DNA of 64,000 bases from Campylobacter_A concisus_Y (GTDB lineage Bacteria; Campylobacterota; Campylobacteria; Campylobacterales; Campylobacteraceae), in NCBI RefSeq assembly GCF_902460415.1, contig NZ_CABPTY010000001.1, positions 592,275 to 656,274 on the forward strand, read 5' to 3'. Numbering within the stretch: the first letter of the stretch is position 1; each line of letters opens with the position of its first letter. The translations under genes were made by a program, and so were the position numbers. Under the pieces are notes generated by a model that saw only the letters and a program-made list of their open reading frames with translations, did not search any database and was not told the origin of the DNA. Positions 51,791 to 60,933 of this stretch are shown here, in pieces.

Positions 51791-52570
51791 TTATTCTTTT
51801 ATCTCAAAACTAAGTGTCGTTTTTAACGTCTCTTTGTAACACTTCGTAGCATCTGGATAAGGTCTTTCATAAATCACCTCAAATACCCAAAAACCTGGCC
51901 TTAGAGCTAACACTTCAGTGATGCCTTGCTCATCTGTCATACCGTAAAATGCGTGCTTATGGTCTAAAAATCCAGCAAAAGTACCAGTTAGTTTGGCTCG
52001 CTCTAGCGGCTTTCCATCAGCAAAAACCTGCAATTTAAAAGGCTTATCTACTCTAAATTCCGCTGGGTTTTGTAGCGGTACGATCTCGATTTTAACTCCA
52101 ACAGGTTTAGTTACGAAGCCATCTATTTCACCTAAATTTAAGACTCTCTTAGATGTTATCGTCATCAGCCGGCAAATCTGTATATCGCTTAGATCCTTTA
52201 GATCAAGCTTAGTTTTGTCTATTAGCCACTTGCCATCACTACGTTTTTTAAGCGAATACATAGGATTTTGCTGTGCTAGTAAGATATATGTGCCTTTGTC
52301 TAATCTTTCGCCCTCGTAGCGGTAGTTCTCGCCACTTTGTGTAAGCTTCTTTTTGCTACCATCTTTACTTATTACAGTAATTGGCGCAAAAAGATGGACG
52401 CGTTCGGCCATAATAGGCTCTAGCTTTGGAAAATCGTCGCTATAACCCATATTTGCGATAAATTTTCCTAGTTTTTCATCATTAGCTCCATCTACCCAAA
52501 ACATGTGTGCTTGCACCATATAAAAGGCTCCTGTTAACATAATGGCAGTCAAAATTCTACCTATTTTCAT
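51791..52570 (-). CDS. DUF4198 family periplasmic protein
   Basis: 259 residues. Signal peptide about 1-21 (ILTAIMLTGAFYMVQA) followed directly by HMFWVDGAN, the mature N-terminal His region typical of DUF4198. Beta-rich with an Ig/transthyretin-like C-terminal domain (PFKLQVFADGKPLERAKLTGTF). The family is often tied to nickel or cobalt transport genes; the N-terminal His could bind metal, but no such genes are adjacent here. Promoter box about 54 bases upstream. Confidence 0.8.
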   Translation of the reverse strand: MKIGRILTAIMLTGAFYMVQAHMFWVDGANDEKLGKFIANMGYSDDFPKLEPIMAERVHLFAPITVISKDGSKKKLTQSGENYRYEGERLDKGTYILLAQQNPMYSLKKRSDGKWLIDKTKLDLKDLSDIQICRLMTITSKRVLNLGEIDGFVTKPVGVKIEIVPLQNPAEFRVDKPFKLQVFADGKPLERAKLTGTFAGFLDHKHAFYGMTDEQGITEVLALRPGFWVFEVIYERPYPDATKCYKETLKTTLSFEIKE

Positions 52571-52623
52571 GATTTTCCTTGTTGTTATTTTTGAGATTCG
52601 ATGTCAAATTGTAGCTAAAAATT

Positions 52624-52629
52624 ATTATA
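52624..52629 (-). promoter_or_regulatory. -10 box for the DUF4198 gene
   Basis: Minus-strand TATAAT in AAATATAATAATT, inside an AT-rich gap of 156 bases. The AT-rich dyad-like sequence around it could hold a metalloregulator site (Fur or NikR), not provable by eye. Confidence 0.5.
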
Positions 52630-52726
52630 TTTAGCCATTTTTTAGATCAAATTAAATATCAAAAACGTTCAATACAATTTAGCAGGCAAATTTTAACAGG
52701 CAAGTAATGAAGCTAAAAATTTGCTT

Positions 52727-53458
52727 TTATTTTTTAGTATTTATTGATGCAACTCTATTCATCACAAATCCGCAAAAACGCCCGGTCCTACTCTGTTTGC
52801 GGTATGAGAATAATTCATCTCTCTCAAAAGTACAGCGAAGATCTAGCGATATTTGCTCTACTCCAAGCTTAGCAAATTCGTCTAATAAAGCTGCGTTTAT
52901 ATCAAATTTTCCATCTTTTTTATATCGGTTAAATTCACCAAGATCTAGCTTGCCTACTTCGTAGTTTTGCACTTTGATATTTGCGCCTATAAATACGCGT
53001 AAATTATTAGCACAGCAACCAAACTCACTCATCATCAGCCCCACTGCATTTGTGCAAATTTTACTAGTAACACCTGCGCGTCCCGCATGCACAGCTGCGA
53101 CTACGCCAAGATGTTCATCTATTATCAAAACAGGCGCACAGTCAGCGACTAAGACGCAAAGCGCTACGTCTTTTAATGATGTTATCACACCATCACACGG
53201 AGGTAGATCATCGTTAAAATCTTGCAAAATTTCCACTTTATTTGAGTGGATTTGGCTCATAAATTTTAAATTAACAGGCATAATGCCAAGCGCCGTTGCT
53301 AAAATTTCACGATTTTGTGCGACCTTTAGCGGATCATCGCCAACATGATCTGCTAAATTTAAGCTCTCAAAAGCACCCTCACTCACACCGCCAAATCTAT
53401 TTGTAAAGCCAGCTAATACGCCATTTTTATCAAAGACGATCTCTAAATTTTCACGCAT
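52727..53458 (-). CDS. pgeF: Laccase-domain protein, purine nucleoside phosphorylase/peptidoglycan editing factor (YfiH/PgeF)
   Basis: 243 residues from ATG 53458, 5 bases after AGGTGG; the frame extends three codons to a GTG. Metal-site blocks are MSQIHSNKVEIL, LVADCAPVLIID and VAAVHAGRAGVTSK, where the family usually has HAGWRG. The family cleaves or phosphorylates adenosine and inosine and is linked to peptidoglycan editing. Follows ribE by 9 bases. Confidence 0.9.
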   Translation of the reverse strand: MRENLEIVFDKNGVLAGFTNRFGGVSEGAFESLNLADHVGDDPLKVAQNREILATALGIMPVNLKFMSQIHSNKVEILQDFNDDLPPCDGVITSLKDVALCVLVADCAPVLIIDEHLGVVAAVHAGRAGVTSKICTNAVGLMMSEFGCCANNLRVFIGANIKVQNYEVGKLDLGEFNRYKKDGKFDINAALLDEFAKLGVEQISLDLRCTFERDELFSYRKQSRTGRFCGFVMNRVASINTKK

Positions 53459-53467
53459 TTTATCCAC

Positions 53468-54082
53468 CTAATAAAGGCTAGAAATTCGCTCGACATCGTC
53501 CCAGCTAAGGGTGCTATCTTGCTTACAAAAAAGCTGCCTAGCTACGTATCGAGCCAAAAGATCGCTTTCGATATTTACGCGCCTACCGACCTTGAAAGTA
53601 CCAAAAAGGCTATCTTTAAATGTGATTGGTATAATTGTTAGCCTTATACCCTTTGGCAAAATTTCATTTATGGTTAGACTCACGCCCTCGACGCCCACTG
53701 AGCCTTTATTTGACATCAAGCTCATAGCCTCGCGCGGCAGGTCGATATAGAAATCAACCCCATTCTCATTCTTTTTGATATTTGAAATTTTACCGATAAA
53801 ATCGATATGTCCTTGCATCAAATGACCATCTACTCGGTCTCCTAGCTTCATCGCTGGCTCGATATGCACTCTTTCTTTTAAATTTTCAACCGCGATATTT
53901 GCCCTACTCTCTGCGCTTAGCTCCACACTAAAGCCATCTTCATGTAGTTTTATTACGCTCAGGCAAGCACCATTTACAGCAATGCTATCGCCTAAATTTG
54001 GACGAAAATTTGCCTTTAGCCTTAAAATATTTTGCGAATAACTAACAACCTGTGCGATCTCACGGATCAATCCATTAAACAT
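53468..54082 (-). CDS. ribE: Riboflavin synthase, alpha chain
   Basis: 204 residues with two lumazine-binding repeats. MFNGLIREIAQV (usual MFTGIV with changes), GDSIAVNGACLSV, GDRVDGHLMQGHIDFIG and VGVEGVSLTINEI. Converts two 6,7-dimethyl-8-ribityllumazines to riboflavin. Transcribed with pgeF. No FMN riboswitch was seen in the upstream gap. Confidence 0.95.
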   Translation of the reverse strand: MFNGLIREIAQVVSYSQNILRLKANFRPNLGDSIAVNGACLSVIKLHEDGFSVELSAESRANIAVENLKERVHIEPAMKLGDRVDGHLMQGHIDFIGKISNIKKNENGVDFYIDLPREAMSLMSNKGSVGVEGVSLTINEILPKGIRLTIIPITFKDSLFGTFKVGRRVNIESDLLARYVARQLFCKQDSTLSWDDVERISSLY

Positions 54083-54297
54083 ATTTTACCTTTAAAAATT
54101 TTTAAGGATTTTACTAAATTTTGCCTAAATTTGGGCATTACCATCTTTGATTATTTTATATATTTAAGTAGATAGTGGCAGAAATGGCGGTGAATCTTTG
54201 GTAATCACACCAAGAATGCTGATAAAAATTTATTGGGTAACTCTAGTATAAATTCTCTACAAATTTTAGTTTTTTATTTTTTATAAATTTAGCAGTC
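54083..54297. other. Gap between ribE and the DUF1963 gene
   Basis: 215 bases, AT-rich. A 26-codon stretch reads VDSGRNGGESLVITPRMLIK and on to a stop at about 54255 on the plus strand; it could be a remnant of a gene end, but it has no start and no recognisable family. Otherwise nothing seen. Confidence 0.35.
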
Positions 54298-55149
54298 TTA
54301 GCTCGTTTGCAAAATTAGCCACGTCTTGCTAAAATCTCGTGCTACCAGATCATCCCTCTTTATCCATAGATAAATTCTGCCCTCTCCGTCCCAGTCCATA
54401 TCGCCCTCATCATCACTATCTATCTGTAAAAGTAGTTGCCACTGGGCAACATTTTTCTCAAATTCCGCTATTCTTGGGTGGTGATAGGCGCTACCATCAC
54501 CACAGCTAAGTCCATTTGTAACTAGCTCACACTCTAGCTCCATGCCATCTTGGACATTATCGGAGTGCCCAAGGAGCTTATTTTCTTTAGCCTGCCAGCT
54601 TGGCTCAATAACCTCATGATAAGCCTCCCACTCAGCTTCACTAATTTTACTAAATGGCACAATCGAGCTTTGTAAATTTGGCAAATTTATCTCATTTTCA
54701 AAGCTAAGCAAACGCGCGTTAAATGTAGAATTTTCTCCCTCTAAGCTCTCCGCTCTCCTGCGAGAAAGTGACTCATCATTTACATCAGAAAAGATCACTG
54801 CAAAGCCATTTTTATCGGCAGGATCATAGCCCCAAACACGCAAATTTCTATCATAAAAAAGATAGAGCATTCCGCTTTTTGGCAGTAGTGAGTCAATGTC
54901 AAATTTGCTAGCTTCAGCAAAATTTATCTGTGCCACAAAACTTAAAGCGCCATTTTCATTTGAAGGCCACGATAAACCATCTGGCAGATCTGGCAAGCCA
55001 CCGAATTTAGACGCTCCAATGGCGATATCATCGTCATTTTTAGCTTGCGCATCTATCCTTATGGCATTTCTTGCTAGTGGCGATAAAAGTTTAAAAAGTT
55101 CATCCAGTCCACGTTCTTTACAACCTTTAGAAATTTTTGAAATATCCAT
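54298..55149 (-). CDS. DUF1963 (YwqG-like) family protein
   Basis: 283 residues. Family marks: IDAQAKNDDDIAIGASKFGGLPDLPDG (the KxGGxPxLP core), FVAQINFAE, LYFFYD-like MLYLFYDRNL, and the end LLQIDSDDE...DGEGRIYLWIKRDDL. Cytoplasmic. Biochemical function unknown; some YwqG-type genes lie near polymorphic toxin genes. Follows the CbrC-like gene by 10 bases. Confidence 0.85.
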   Translation of the reverse strand: MDISKISKGCKERGLDELFKLLSPLARNAIRIDAQAKNDDDIAIGASKFGGLPDLPDGLSWPSNENGALSFVAQINFAEASKFDIDSLLPKSGMLYLFYDRNLRVWGYDPADKNGFAVIFSDVNDESLSRRRAESLEGENSTFNARLLSFENEINLPNLQSSIVPFSKISEAEWEAYHEVIEPSWQAKENKLLGHSDNVQDGMELECELVTNGLSCGDGSAYHHPRIAEFEKNVAQWQLLLQIDSDDEGDMDWDGEGRIYLWIKRDDLVARDFSKTWLILQTS

Positions 55150-55159
55150 ATTTTACTCT

Positions 55160-56014
55160 TTAACAAGCATCAACGTATATATGATACTTCTTACAATGCA
55201 AACAACGAAACAAATATCCAGCAATATCGCCAGCTTTGACAAGATATTCGCGTAGCATTTTATCGTCGTATTCGGCTCTTTTTGCGTAGTCCTCAAAAAC
55301 CTCGTCTGCTATACCCATTTCTTCAAGCTCTCTTGTACCAACGTCACCTAAAAATTTGCAATAATCATCACAACAAGCTATCCAATGCTCGCCCTGCCAG
55401 CTCTCGTAGCCAGGTGTTCTTCTAAAAAGTTCGTCATCCTTTTTAGCATCACTTGTATTTAGTTTGTCAGCATCTTGCACAAATGTAGCGTCAAATTTCT
55501 TAGCAGCCTTACCGCTAGAAATACAAGTAGGACAAAGATACGAAATATCTTGCTCGCAATAAATGCTACCGTTATAATAAACTTCAGTATCTTTGCCGCA
55601 GCACTCACACACTATATTCATATCATCTTTAAATGCGCCGGTTCTTAAAGGATTGGGATGATAGATAAATTTTGGTAGTGTGGAGGCTTTATCTTTTTGA
55701 GCCAAAATTTGACCTCTACTTTTTGGGCGAGGCAGCGCCCATTTATCATTTTCGTCAATGAATTGCACTAGATAGCCAAGTGTCTTTAGCTGCTTTTTAT
55801 CACTTTTGTCATGTATTTTTAAAAGTAAGTCGTAAGCACTCTTTCTCATAGATAAAAGCTGATAAACATCGACTAAAACATACTTTGCACAAATGTCATC
55901 ACAATTTTCTAACTCTTCTTTAAACTGATAGAGTGCCTCAATGCTAGAAGCATTGCCATTATTTTTATAATATTCTTTTGAAAGAGTGATATATTTTTCT
56001 TGAAATTTATTCAT
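55160..56014 (-). CDS. CbrC (UPF0167) family protein
   Basis: 284 residues. The CbrC core is LPKFIYHPNPLRTGAF, CECCGKDTEVYYNG, CEQDISYLCPTCISSGKAA, then FRRTPGYESWQGEHWIACCDDYC. A C-terminal CLHCKKYHIY pair completes the zinc sites. An N-terminal helical extension (1-95) precedes the core. The E. coli family member changes colicin E2 tolerance. Probably cotranscribed with the DUF1963 gene. Confidence 0.87.
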   Translation of the reverse strand: MNKFQEKYITLSKEYYKNNGNASSIEALYQFKEELENCDDICAKYVLVDVYQLLSMRKSAYDLLLKIHDKSDKKQLKTLGYLVQFIDENDKWALPRPKSRGQILAQKDKASTLPKFIYHPNPLRTGAFKDDMNIVCECCGKDTEVYYNGSIYCEQDISYLCPTCISSGKAAKKFDATFVQDADKLNTSDAKKDDELFRRTPGYESWQGEHWIACCDDYCKFLGDVGTRELEEMGIADEVFEDYAKRAEYDDKMLREYLVKAGDIAGYLFRCLHCKKYHIYVDAC

Positions 56015-56206
56015 TAATACTCTTTATGTAGATTTGACATTAACAATTTTAGTGTTTAAATCTTAAAGATATAAAAGCTAGTATAAAAATTATGGCTGTT
56101 AAAGCGATTAAATTTATATCGATTTTTAAATTATTTTAGTATTTTGGTAGATGATGCCACAAACAAATTTGATAAGTATTCTTATAAAATTGTTGTGACT
56201 ATAAAT

Positions 56207-57142
56207 TTATTCTTCAAATGCTCCGATAGAGAGAATTTTTTCTATTCTTTTTGCTACAAGATCATTTATATCAAGCTTTTCAAGCTCAGCTAGCTCTGAG
56301 ATAAAATAATTTGCAAGTGCTTTTGCAGCACCATCTTTATCTCTATGGGCTCCATTTATCGGCTCATCTATAACGGCATCAATCAGTGATAAACTTTTTA
56401 AATCATCAGCTGTTATTTTCATAGATTTTGTGGCTTGTTCCTGTTTAGCTGGATCATTCCAAAGTATTGCTGCACAGCCTTCTGGTGATATAACTGAAAA
56501 TACAGAATTTTTCATCATAGCAAGTCTATCAGCCACGCCTATAGCTAAAGCGCCACCACTTCCACCTTCGCCTATGACAACAGCAATTATTGGAGTTTTT
56601 AAATTTGCAAACTCAAATAAATTTCTAGCTATGGCTTCACTTTGTCCTCGCTCTTCAGCTCCAACACCTGGATATGCACCTGGAGTATCTATAAGAAATA
56701 AAATAGGTAGATTAAATTTCTCAGCCATTTTTGCAACTCTAAGAGCCTTGCGATAACCCTCAGGATGAGGCATACCAAAATTTCTTCTTAATTTATTTTT
56801 AGTGCCACGGCCCTTTTGCTCGCCTATAACAACAGTCTTTTTGCCTCCAATATAGCCGATGTAGCAAACTATTGCTGGATCATCTCTAAATGCTCTATCT
56901 CCATGAATCTCATATCCATCAATCAAAAACGCATTGATATAATCAATAGAATATGGTCTATCTGGATGACGAGCAAGTTGCAAACGTTGATATTCGTTTA
57001 AATTTTTATATACTTTTGATATCTCTTTGGATAAATTCTTATTTAAAATTTCAACAGCATGTTCATCGCCTCTGATCTTAGCATTTGCTATATCTTCATC
57101 AATTTGCTTTATGCTTTTTTCAAAATCTAAATAATTTGACAT
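56207..57142 (-). CDS. accA: Acetyl-CoA carboxylase carboxyltransferase alpha subunit
   Basis: 311 residues. YLDFEKSIKQIDEDIANAK at the N-terminus, GDRAFRDDPAIV, FGMPHPEGYRKALRVAKMAEKF, IDTPGAYPGVGAEERGQSEAIA and VIGEGGSGGALAIGVAD are all diagnostic. Forms the malonyl-CoA-making transferase with AccD. One base after the fabF stop. Confidence 0.97.
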   Translation of the reverse strand: MSNYLDFEKSIKQIDEDIANAKIRGDEHAVEILNKNLSKEISKVYKNLNEYQRLQLARHPDRPYSIDYINAFLIDGYEIHGDRAFRDDPAIVCYIGYIGGKKTVVIGEQKGRGTKNKLRRNFGMPHPEGYRKALRVAKMAEKFNLPILFLIDTPGAYPGVGAEERGQSEAIARNLFEFANLKTPIIAVVIGEGGSGGALAIGVADRLAMMKNSVFSVISPEGCAAILWNDPAKQEQATKSMKITADDLKSLSLIDAVIDEPINGAHRDKDGAAKALANYFISELAELEKLDINDLVAKRIEKILSIGAFEE

Positions 57143-57143
57143 C

Positions 57144-58355
57144 TTAATCCAACTTTTTAAATATTACGACGCCGTTTGTTCCACCAAAGCCAAATGAGTT
57201 GCTCATAACAGCTTTTATATCAGCTTTTCTAGCTTTATTTGGAACGTAGTCTAGATCGCACTCTGAATCAGGAGTCTCGTAGTTTATTGTTGGAGGGATA
57301 ATACCGTCTCTCATTGCCATTATAGATATAACAGCCTCAATCGCACCAGCACCACCTAGACAGTGTCCAGTTTGACCTTTTGTTGAGCTAACTGGTGGAC
57401 ATTTGTCACCAAAAACCGCTTTTAGTGCCGCAGTCTCATTCTTATCATTTACAGGTGTTGAAGTACCGTGCGCATTTACATAATCTATCTTTACACCTTT
57501 TGCCATATCAAGTGCTTGTTTCATCGCACTTAATGGACCTTCAAGTGTTGGTGATGTGATATGGTGTGCATCTCCGCTCTCACCAAATCCAACTACTTCA
57601 GCGTAAATTTTAGCACCTCTTGCAACAGCCGACTCATACTCTTCAAGTACAAGCGCACCGGCTCCTTCACCCATTACAAAACCATCACGATTTGCGTCAA
57701 ATGGCCTTGACGCCTTACTTGGTTCATCATTTCTAGTTGATAGTGCTTTCATTGCTGCAAAGCCACCTATACCTACACCACAAATAGTAGACTCAGCACC
57801 GATAACTAGCATATTTGTAGCTTGACCAATCATAATGCATTTTGCAGCTTGCGATATCGCATGAGTGCTTGCTGCACATGCTGTTACGCTAGACAAATTT
57901 GGACCCTTAAGTCCGTGATTTATAGAAACTATGCCACCTAGCATATTTACAAGTGCAGATGGGATGAAAAATGGCGAAATTCTCTTTACGCCTTTTTCAA
58001 AGTATGTAATTGAATTTTTTTCAATATTTGGCAAACCACCTATGCCAGCTGCCGAGCTAACGCCAAATTTATGAGCATCAAACTCTTTAAAATTCGCATC
58101 AGCCATAGCTTCATTAGATGCTTTTATGCCAAGCTGTATGAAACGATCTACTTTTTTCACCTCTTTGCCGTCTAAAATGCTATTTGGATCAAAATCAGTT
58201 ATCTCGGCAGCAATTTTAACAGGAAAGTCACTTACATCAAAGCTTGTGATCTCTTTCACACCTGTTTTACCCTCGCAAATAGCCTTAAAAGAACTCTCTT
58301 TGTCAAGGCCAAGTGCGTTTATCATGCCTATACCAGTTACAACGACTCGTTTCAA
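57144..58355 (-). CDS. fabF: 3-oxoacyl-[ACP] synthase II
   Basis: 403 residues. Condensing enzyme with triad Cys in VTACAASTHAI, His in NAHGTSTPVNDKNET and His in GQTGHCLGGAGAIEA. Elongates acyl-ACP with malonyl-ACP. Sits after acpP by 34 bases, the standard order. Confidence 0.97.
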   Translation of the reverse strand: MKRVVVTGIGMINALGLDKESSFKAICEGKTGVKEITSFDVSDFPVKIAAEITDFDPNSILDGKEVKKVDRFIQLGIKASNEAMADANFKEFDAHKFGVSSAAGIGGLPNIEKNSITYFEKGVKRISPFFIPSALVNMLGGIVSINHGLKGPNLSSVTACAASTHAISQAAKCIMIGQATNMLVIGAESTICGVGIGGFAAMKALSTRNDEPSKASRPFDANRDGFVMGEGAGALVLEEYESAVARGAKIYAEVVGFGESGDAHHITSPTLEGPLSAMKQALDMAKGVKIDYVNAHGTSTPVNDKNETAALKAVFGDKCPPVSSTKGQTGHCLGGAGAIEAVISIMAMRDGIIPPTINYETPDSECDLDYVPNKARKADIKAVMSNSFGFGGTNGVVIFKKLD

Positions 58356-58389
58356 TACATCTCCTTAAATCAAACTGTGTAAATTTTAA

Positions 58390-58623
58390 TTATTTACCTA
58401 GCTTTTCTATATAATTTACAACGTCTTGAATGCTTACTAATTTCTCTGCTTCGCTATCAGGAATTTCTACTTCAAATTTCTCTTCTAAAGCCATAACTAG
58501 CTCTACAACGTCAAGTGAATCAGCGCCTAAATCTTCGATGATTTTAGACTCTAGTTTTACCGCTTGTGGATCTACGCTTAGTTGCTCTACAACTACGTCT
58601 CTTACGTCTTCAAATACTGCCAT
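58390..58623 (-). CDS. acpP: Acyl carrier protein
   Basis: 77 residues, acidic four-helix. The phosphopantetheine Ser is in EDLGADSLDVVELVMALEE. Strong AAGGAG site before the ATG. Carrier for all fatty acid steps. Confidence 0.98.
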   Translation of the reverse strand: MAVFEDVRDVVVEQLSVDPQAVKLESKIIEDLGADSLDVVELVMALEEKFEVEIPDSEAEKLVSIQDVVNYIEKLGK

Positions 58624-58709
58624 TTAAGGTCTCCTTATAAAAAATGTCTGTTATCTTATAATATTTACGCTTTTATTTATTTTAAATTTCAAAACTTGTT
58701 GAAATTTCA

Positions 58710-59453
58710 TTACATATAAAGTCCGCCGTTTATTTTTAGCGTCTCGCCAGTCACGTAGCTCGCGTGATCACTTAGTAAAAATGCCACAGCCTCGGCCACC
58801 TCACTAGCACTGCCAAAACGTTTTAGCGGGATATTATCACTATAAGTTTTTTTCACCTCATCACTTAGTCCATGCGTCATATCAGTCTCGATAAAGCCCG
58901 GAGTTACGCTGTTAAAGCGGATATTTCTACTTGCGCCCTCTTTTGCAAAGCTCTTACTCATGGCGATTAGTCCGCCCTTGCTGGCTGAATAATTCACTTG
59001 TCCAGCATTTCCCATCTCACCAACGATAGATGCGACATTTACGACCGCTCCAAAGCGTTTTTTACTCATCACTTTTAAAGCCTCTCTGCATCCTATGAAA
59101 GCTGAAGTTAAATTTGCATTTATCACATCTGTAAATTCGCTAGTTTTCATGCGAAGCGCTAGCTTGTCATTTGTGATACCAGCGTTATTTACGAGGTAGC
59201 TTAGCTCGCCGTCGCTATCAACTATCAAATTTATACCTTTTATAAACTCATCTTCGTCTGTTGCGTCAAATTTTATCACTGCAGCTTTGCCGCCATTTTG
59301 CTCTATTTCGGCCTGCAAAGCGTCTGCTATCTCAGGCTTTGAACGGTAGTTTATCCACACTTTTAAGCCCATATTTGAAAGCGTCTTTGCGATCTGTGCG
59401 CCGATACCTCTGCTTGCACCTGTTATTAGTACGTTTTTTCCGCTAAATTTCAT
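58710..59453 (-). CDS. fabG: 3-oxoacyl-[ACP] reductase
   Basis: 247 residues, short-chain dehydrogenase. NVLITGASRGIGAQIAK (NADP loop), NNAGITND, catalytic Ser/Tyr/Lys in NVASIVG and NYSASKGGLI, SVTPGFIETDM. Reduces 3-ketoacyl-ACP. The 86-base gap to acpP has TATAAG-type sequence that could hold a second promoter. Confidence 0.97.
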   Translation of the reverse strand: MKFSGKNVLITGASRGIGAQIAKTLSNMGLKVWINYRSKPEIADALQAEIEQNGGKAAVIKFDATDEDEFIKGINLIVDSDGELSYLVNNAGITNDKLALRMKTSEFTDVINANLTSAFIGCREALKVMSKKRFGAVVNVASIVGEMGNAGQVNYSASKGGLIAMSKSFAKEGASRNIRFNSVTPGFIETDMTHGLSDEVKKTYSDNIPLKRFGSASEVAEAVAFLLSDHASYVTGETLKINGGLYM

Positions 59454-59510
59454 AGATTCTCCTTATTTTTTCTAATTTTTCAATGATTGTAGCTTATATA
59501 AGCTTAACGT

Positions 59511-59930
59511 CTAAATTTTATCGCTTCTTTCCCACTTTATCTTTTTGCCGAAACCAAGAACATTACTTGTAAATTTTAGTTTTTCAAGGCTTATGCACCA
59601 AATTTTTGGATCCATTGCTTTTGCATAAAAAAATCTTTTAAAGTAAATCTCTCGCTCACTTGCGCTAGCTTCTCTCATCACTCCTTGAAACTGTACGCCC
59701 TCTATCTTACCAACGATCTTTGTATCAAGAGCGACCGTGCCAGCAACAAGCTTTGAGTTTTTTAAAAATTTAACATGTGAGCTCTCATCAGAGCTAGCTA
59801 ACAAAAGGCTAAAATTTAGCTCATCAAAGGCGTAAAATGCGCTAAAAGCGTAAGGCTGACCCTCGTCATCAATGGCGCAGACACTTGCGAGATGCATCTT
59901 TTTTAGAAATTTAACTATCCTCTCATCCAT
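59511..59930 (-). CDS. Pyridoxamine-phosphate-oxidase-like FMN-binding protein (YhbP/UPF0306-like)
   Basis: 139 residues. Split-barrel pattern: MHLASVCAIDDEGQPYAFSAFYAFDE (strands beta1-2), LLLASSDESSHVKFLKNSKLVAGTVA, then IEGVQFQGVMREAS. It resembles small flavin-binding PNPOx-type proteins; substrate unknown. Starts at ATG 59930, next to the membrane protein gene. Confidence 0.7.
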   Translation of the reverse strand: MDERIVKFLKKMHLASVCAIDDEGQPYAFSAFYAFDELNFSLLLASSDESSHVKFLKNSKLVAGTVALDTKIVGKIEGVQFQGVMREASASEREIYFKRFFYAKAMDPKIWCISLEKLKFTSNVLGFGKKIKWERSDKI

Positions 59931-60299
59931 CTAAATTCCCCTAAAAATATCAAGAATGGTTTGAAATTTAAAGATGACTATGGCGATTATTAGCACCCAA
60001 AGCGTAAAAATAATAAGCTCTACTAAAGTAAATTTATCTTTTGCAACTTTTTTAAAAACAAGCATCGTCAAAGATGCTCCTAAAAAGCCACCAATTAGCG
60101 AAAAATAGTGAATCGCATTTACTTTTACAAAGCTTGGTAAAAGCCCTTTAAAAAATAGTGAAAACATAAAAATGGCAAGTAAATTTGCAAGTATTAAGTA
60201 GTAACCAACGACCGGTAAAACTGGGTAGAGCCTAGCAAAGCCAAAGCTTGAAACAGTGATAAGCATAAGCAAAAAGATCCTAGTCCCAAAACAACACAT
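59931..60299 (-). CDS. Membrane protein, DUF1294-like
   Basis: 122 residues from ATG 60299, preceded by AAAGGACGGG at good distance; the longer frame begins at a TTG at 60371. Four hydrophobic segments. The block FVKVNAIHYFSLIGGFLGASLTMLVFKKVAKDKFTL recalls the GGFxGAxLxMxxFRHKTxKxxF core of DUF1294 proteins with changes. Function unknown. One base beyond the stop of the YhbP-like gene start. Confidence 0.65.
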   Translation of the reverse strand: MCCFGTRIFLLMLITVSSFGFARLYPVLPVVGYYLILANLLAIFMFSLFFKGLLPSFVKVNAIHYFSLIGGFLGASLTMLVFKKVAKDKFTLVELIIFTLWVLIIAIVIFKFQTILDIFRGI

Positions 60300-60383
60300 C
60301 GCCCGTCCTTTTTTGACGCATTTTACAAAATTTTGCTTTATGAAATTAAAAATTTGCCGATTTAGCCTCAAAAGGATTTAAAA

Positions 60384-60905
60384 ATGCAAACAAATTTTTA
60401 CTCTCAAGGAAGCTACAACAACATGAGCTTTTCGATGAAAACTAGCTCAGGCGATGAGATAAGCTTTTCGATGTATGACAACAAAAGTTTGGAGTTTTCA
60501 AGCCAGAAAAATGGTACTTCAAGCCAAAGAAGCCTTACTCTCACGCACGAATACGGCTATGAGTTTTTATATAAAGGAAACGGCATAGACGAGCAAGATA
60601 TGAAAGAGATCGAAGAGGCGATGAAGCAAATTCGCCCACAAGTTGATGAATTTATGAAAAACGTCAAAGAGGGCGACAAGATCGCTGGTAGCAGCCAAAG
60701 CATAAGTGATCTTTCAAACAAGATCAAGCAAATGTTGCCTACCGCAAAAGATCTAAATCACAAAAATTTTATAAATGACAATATGCTAAAGATGTTTGAC
60801 GAGCTTCTGGCTAAAAATGATGCAAACAAAAATCTACTAAGTGCCACAAAAAGGCTATTTGACACATTACTTGATGAGAGCAACAAAGTATCTTACTATG
60901 CTTAA
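60384..60905 (+). CDS. Conserved hypothetical protein
   Basis: 173 residues, no signal peptide or membrane segment. A Ser-rich N-terminus with two similar strands (NNMSFSMKTSSGDEISFSMY), a middle of about 50 residues of beta/loop, and an acidic helical C-terminus (DEQDMKEIEEAMKQIRPQVDEFMKNVKEG). AAAAGGA precedes the ATG. A clear hairpin terminator follows. I do not recognise the family. Confidence 0.75.
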   Translation: MQTNFYSQGSYNNMSFSMKTSSGDEISFSMYDNKSLEFSSQKNGTSSQRSLTLTHEYGYEFLYKGNGIDEQDMKEIEEAMKQIRPQVDEFMKNVKEGDKIAGSSQSISDLSNKIKQMLPTAKDLNHKNFINDNMLKMFDELLAKNDANKNLLSATKRLFDTLLDESNKVSYYA

Positions 60906-60933
60906 ATTTAGGGCCTTCTGGCTCTAAATTTTT
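60904..60933. terminator. Bidirectional hairpin terminator
   Basis: AAATTTAGGGCC at 60904-60915 pairs with GGCTCTAAATTT at 60920-60931 (one G-U), loop TTCT, followed by TT. It separates convergent genes and includes the stop codon of both. Confidence 0.8.

Noticed and set aside
56015..56206. Protein-like stretch (LVDDATNKFDKYSYKIVVTI) in the gap before accA
   Set aside because: About 25 codons, no start, runs into accA antisense; the open reading could be chance.
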